The notes under the pieces were generated by a model, which was not told the origin of the DNA, did not search any database, and worked only from the letters and a program-made list of their open reading frames with translations. 8,677 nt of DNA, from contig CALCHY010000191.1 of assembly GCA_937907415.1 (NCBI GenBank), positions 1-8,677 on the forward strand. Reading direction: 5' to 3'. The translations under genes and the position numbers were made by a program. Source of the DNA: an uncultured Trueperaceae bacterium (lineage in GTDB: Bacteria; Deinococcota; Deinococci; Deinococcales; Trueperaceae). Of the stretch, positions 6,678-8,677 are shown in pieces. How positions within the stretch are numbered: position 1 is the first letter of the stretch; the number at the start of each line of letters is the position of its first letter.

Positions 6678-8534
6678 TCACATCTCAGGCGGCGCCGCGA
6701 TCCCGAGCAGGTCTAGCACCGCGACCAGCGTAGTGCGCACGCGGTCGACCAGCACGAGGCGCGCCTCGCGCAACCCATGGCCTGAGCGCATGACTTGCGT
6801 GTCTGGCTTGCCGTTCTCGTCCTTGTGGTTGTAGTACGAGTTCCAGGCGGTGGCCAAGTCAAGCGCGTACTGCGCCAGCAGGTGCGGCGCCAACGCTGCG
6901 GCGGCGCCCTCCACCACCTCCGGGTAGCGTCTGAGCACGCGCGCGAGCCGCACTTCGAGCGGCCCGAGGAGCGCGAAGTCGGCGCCCGCCCTGGCGGCTT
7001 TCACGTCAACGCCTTCGGCGGCGGCCGCGCGCAAGATGCTGCAAGCGCGGGCGTGCGCGTACTGCACGTAAGGCGCCGAGTCGCCTTGCAGCGAGAGCGC
7101 CTGCTCCCAGCGGAAGTCGATGACCTTCTTCGCCTCGCTCTTGAGCATGCCGAAGCGCAACGCCCCGATACCCACTTGCCTCGCCACCTGGTCGATGAGC
7201 GCTAGGCCCGGGTTCTTCTCTTGCACCACGGCGCGAGCGCGGCGCGCGGCCTCCTCGGCCACTTCGTCGATGGAGAGCGTGATGCCCTTGCGACCGCTCA
7301 TGGCCTGGCCCTCGAGCGTGACCACCTCGTAGGCGAGGTGGTGAGAGTTGTCGAAGGCGGCGCGGCCCGCGGCGGTGCCGGACAGCGCCAACGCGGTGCG
7401 CACGATGGTCTGCGGGTGCGACTGGCGCGCGTCGATGACGTTGATGATCTCGCCAGCGTGAGCGAACGAGCGGCCATCCGGGTGGAGCTCGCCGCGCGGG
7501 CTGGAAGTGTAGAGCGGCTTGCCGGTCGGCTGTACCGCGAAGCGCTCGAAGGTCAAGCCCTCGAAGATGCCCGCCTTCCAGAACTGGTAGCCGATGTCCT
7601 TGGCCACGTACATGGCGTTGCCGTCCGAGCGCACGAGCACGACTTGCGGCTCCTCGAGGCCAGGGATGAAAGCGCTGACGTCCATGACGAGCGCACCGGC
7701 GAACTTGCCGTCGGTCGGGCGCGAGACGCTCGGGCTGGCCTCCATGACGGCGAGCCCGCGCTCGAGCAGGCCACCCTGCACGATGTCGGACTCCCACACG
7801 AGCAGGTCGTAATCGACGCCAAGCGAGTGGTAGGTCTCGAGCTGGGCGGCTAGCACGCGCTCGACTTCGAGGCGTAGCTCGCCGCGCTCTAGCCGGTGCA
7901 TGACCTCGGTAACGCCGCGCTCGATGGCCTCGCCGTCGGTTTCTTTCGCGGCGGACAGGCGCACGTAGAGCTCGCCAAGCCAGTGGTCGTACTTGCGGCC
8001 GCCGTCAGCTAGGTAGCGGGCGTTGAAGTAGGTGACGGCGAAGATGCTCTCGGCTGCCTGGCGGCCGGTGTCGTCGATGTAGTTCTGCACCTCGACGTCG
8101 TGACCGACGGCCTTGAGGATGCGCGCCGTTGCGTCGCCTAACACGATGTTGCGGAGGTGCCCTACGTGCGCTTCCTTGTTCGGGTTGACGCTCGTGTGCT
8201 CGACAACGACCTTGAGACGCTCGGCGGTTGGCGCGCGCAGGTCGGTGGTAACTGCGCGTACGAAGGCGCCAGGGTCCATTCGGAAATTGATGTAGGGACC
8301 TACGGCCGAGGCGCTAGCGACGCCTGGCGGCAGCTTGGTTGCCGCCACGATCTCTGCGGCGATGGCGGCAGGGTTACGCCCGAGGGTCTTCGCCAGGCTG
8401 AATGCTACCGGTGTGCCGTAATCGCCTGGCTTACCGTCCGGCACCTCTTGGATGGGAGCACTTGCCCCCGGGGCGCCGAGGGTGGCTGCGGCCTCTTCTA
8501 CGGCGTGCTGCAGGGCAGAGATGACGTCCTTCAT
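6678..8534 (-). CDS. argS: Arginyl-tRNA synthetase
   Basis: A 618-residue class I synthetase that charges tRNA-Arg with arginine using ATP in the cytoplasm; ArgRS needs its tRNA bound for amino acid activation. Seen in order: the N-terminal ADD domain (about 1-95) with PGDYGTPVAFSLAK (36-49); HTSVNPNKEAHVGHLRN (113-129) holding the HIGH equivalent HVGH; NYIDDTGRQ (151-159); FAGALVMDVSAFIPGLEEP (278-296); INVIDARQSHPQ (364-375); MSGRKG (412-417) in place of KMSKS; and the DALR anticodon-binding domain (about 487-618) beginning near PYVQYAHAR. KMSKS is altered in many ArgRSs, so MSGRKG does not imply loss of function. The HTSVNPNK..HVGHLRN, VRSDGNA and MSGRKG segments resemble my recollection of Thermus thermophilus ArgRS and support a Deinococcota origin. 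The ATG at 8534 has no Shine-Dalgarno sequence; a TAGCGT box sits 9 nt upstream. Confidence 0.96.
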   Translation of the reverse strand: MKDVISALQHAVEEAAATLGAPGASAPIQEVPDGKPGDYGTPVAFSLAKTLGRNPAAIAAEIVAATKLPPGVASASAVGPYINFRMDPGAFVRAVTTDLRAPTAERLKVVVEHTSVNPNKEAHVGHLRNIVLGDATARILKAVGHDVEVQNYIDDTGRQAAESIFAVTYFNARYLADGGRKYDHWLGELYVRLSAAKETDGEAIERGVTEVMHRLERGELRLEVERVLAAQLETYHSLGVDYDLLVWESDIVQGGLLERGLAVMEASPSVSRPTDGKFAGALVMDVSAFIPGLEEPQVVLVRSDGNAMYVAKDIGYQFWKAGIFEGLTFERFAVQPTGKPLYTSSPRGELHPDGRSFAHAGEIINVIDARQSHPQTIVRTALALSGTAAGRAAFDNSHHLAYEVVTLEGQAMSGRKGITLSIDEVAEEAARRARAVVQEKNPGLALIDQVARQVGIGALRFGMLKSEAKKVIDFRWEQALSLQGDSAPYVQYAHARACSILRAAAAEGVDVKAARAGADFALLGPLEVRLARVLRRYPEVVEGAAAALAPHLLAQYALDLATAWNSYYNHKDENGKPDTQVMRSGHGLREARLVLVDRVRTTLVAVLDLLGIAAPPEM

Positions 8535-8543
8535 GACCGCGCC

Positions 8544-8549
8544 ACGCTA
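8544..8549 (-). promoter_or_regulatory. Possible -10 box TAGCGT for argS
   Basis: On the minus strand TAGCGT fits TANNNT and ends 9 nt before the argS ATG, which lacks a Shine-Dalgarno sequence. A second candidate, TACTGT (8557-8552, minus strand), lies 17 nt before the ATG and would give a leader of roughly 10 nt. Both are weak matches to TATAAT, and no -35 box is clear. Confidence 0.3.
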
Positions 8550-8559
8550 CCACAGTAGC
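8546..8559. repeat. Short inverted repeat upstream of argS
   Basis: GCTAC (8546-8550) and GTAGC (8555-8559) form a perfect 5-bp inverted repeat around CACA. It overlaps both candidate argS -10 boxes, so it could be an operator half-site pair or a small hairpin at the 5' end of the transcript. At this length it may be chance. Confidence 0.35.
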
Positions 8560-8580
8560 CCCGGCTCGCCCGCCCAGCGT

Positions 8581-8594
8581 GTAGAATCGTGTCT
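8581..8594 (+). promoter_or_regulatory. Plus-strand promoter block with TAGAAT, copy 2 (GTAGAATCGTGTCT)
   Basis: TAGAAT at 8582-8587 lies in a 14-nt context that matches the lapA promoter (433-446) at 13 positions. It points away from argS, so it would drive a plus-strand gene or RNA beginning near 8594 and extending past the window. No -35 match is seen about 17 nt upstream. Confidence 0.4.
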
Positions 8595-8677
8595 CGTAGC
8601 TCGGCCATTCAGCCTCGCCGCTTCGGCGCCTGGTGTCTCACGATCAACCTGAGCGGGAGATTACCAGTAAACTTGAG
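8595..8677 (+). other. Possible leader of a gene beyond the right edge
   Basis: No open frame with a convincing start is seen here. The stretch contains a small hairpin, CGCCG-CTT-CGGCG (8616-8628), which can also be drawn as a C(TTCG)G tetraloop, and a purine-rich GGGAGA (8655-8660) that could be a Shine-Dalgarno sequence. The only start-like codon after that is TTG at 8673, 12 nt away, which is not persuasive. If the TAGAAT box is real, the leader is at least about 80 nt long, or the product is an RNA. Confidence 0.25.

Noticed and set aside
7006..7797. Minus-strand open frame of 263 codons within argS
   Set aside because: It is an alternative frame of argS on the same strand, with an Arg/His/Pro-rich product and no recognisable domain. 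The argS frame has the synthetase signatures.
8586..8644. ATCGTG (8586-8591) and CACGAT (8639-8644) as an RNA stem
   Set aside because: If the TAGAAT box is the promoter, the first arm lies upstream of the transcript start, and the pairing does not extend beyond 6 bp.

Overview
The window looks like ordinary chromosomal DNA from a high-GC bacterium, most probably of the phylum Deinococcota (Thermus, Deinococcus and Truepera relatives). This is an inference. It rests on an arginyl-tRNA synthetase that resembles the Thermus thermophilus enzyme as I remember it, a RecJ with the extra C-terminal domain known from Deinococcus, and start codons that lack a Shine-Dalgarno sequence but have a TANNNT -10-like hexamer only 6-9 nt upstream. 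No sequence search was run.

Layout from left to right. Positions 94-1 on the minus strand are the first codons of mnmA (tRNA 2-thiouridylase), cut by the window edge. Positions 95-456 separate it from the next gene. This gap holds the mnmA -10 box, a short coding-like stretch (224-346) with no usable start, a weak terminator-like hairpin (396-418), and a promoter whose -10 box lies in an inverted repeat (426-443). On the plus strand come four genes: a small two-helix membrane protein with a LapA-type domain (457-870), recJ (870-3071, sharing one base with its neighbour), a 980-residue FAD plus iron-sulfur D-2-hydroxyacid dehydrogenase (3076-6018), and a GNAT acetyltransferase (6073-6654). argS (8534-6678, minus strand) converges on the last of these with a 23-nt gap. 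The right edge (8535-8677) is the argS upstream region. It also holds a plus-strand TAGAAT box nearly identical in context to the one before lapA, which suggests another plus-strand gene beyond the window.

The genes are mostly housekeeping: tRNA modification and charging (mnmA, argS), recombinational repair (recJ), envelope (LapA-like) and carbon metabolism (the dehydrogenase). LapA-like plus recJ form a translationally coupled pair. A TATACT box at the end of recJ suggests that the dehydrogenase also has its own promoter. I found no mobile element, CRISPR array, rRNA or tRNA, and no sign of an undescribed multi-gene system. The points most worth a second look are the pattern of short or absent leaders, the coding-like fragment, and the conserved promoter block present at both ends.
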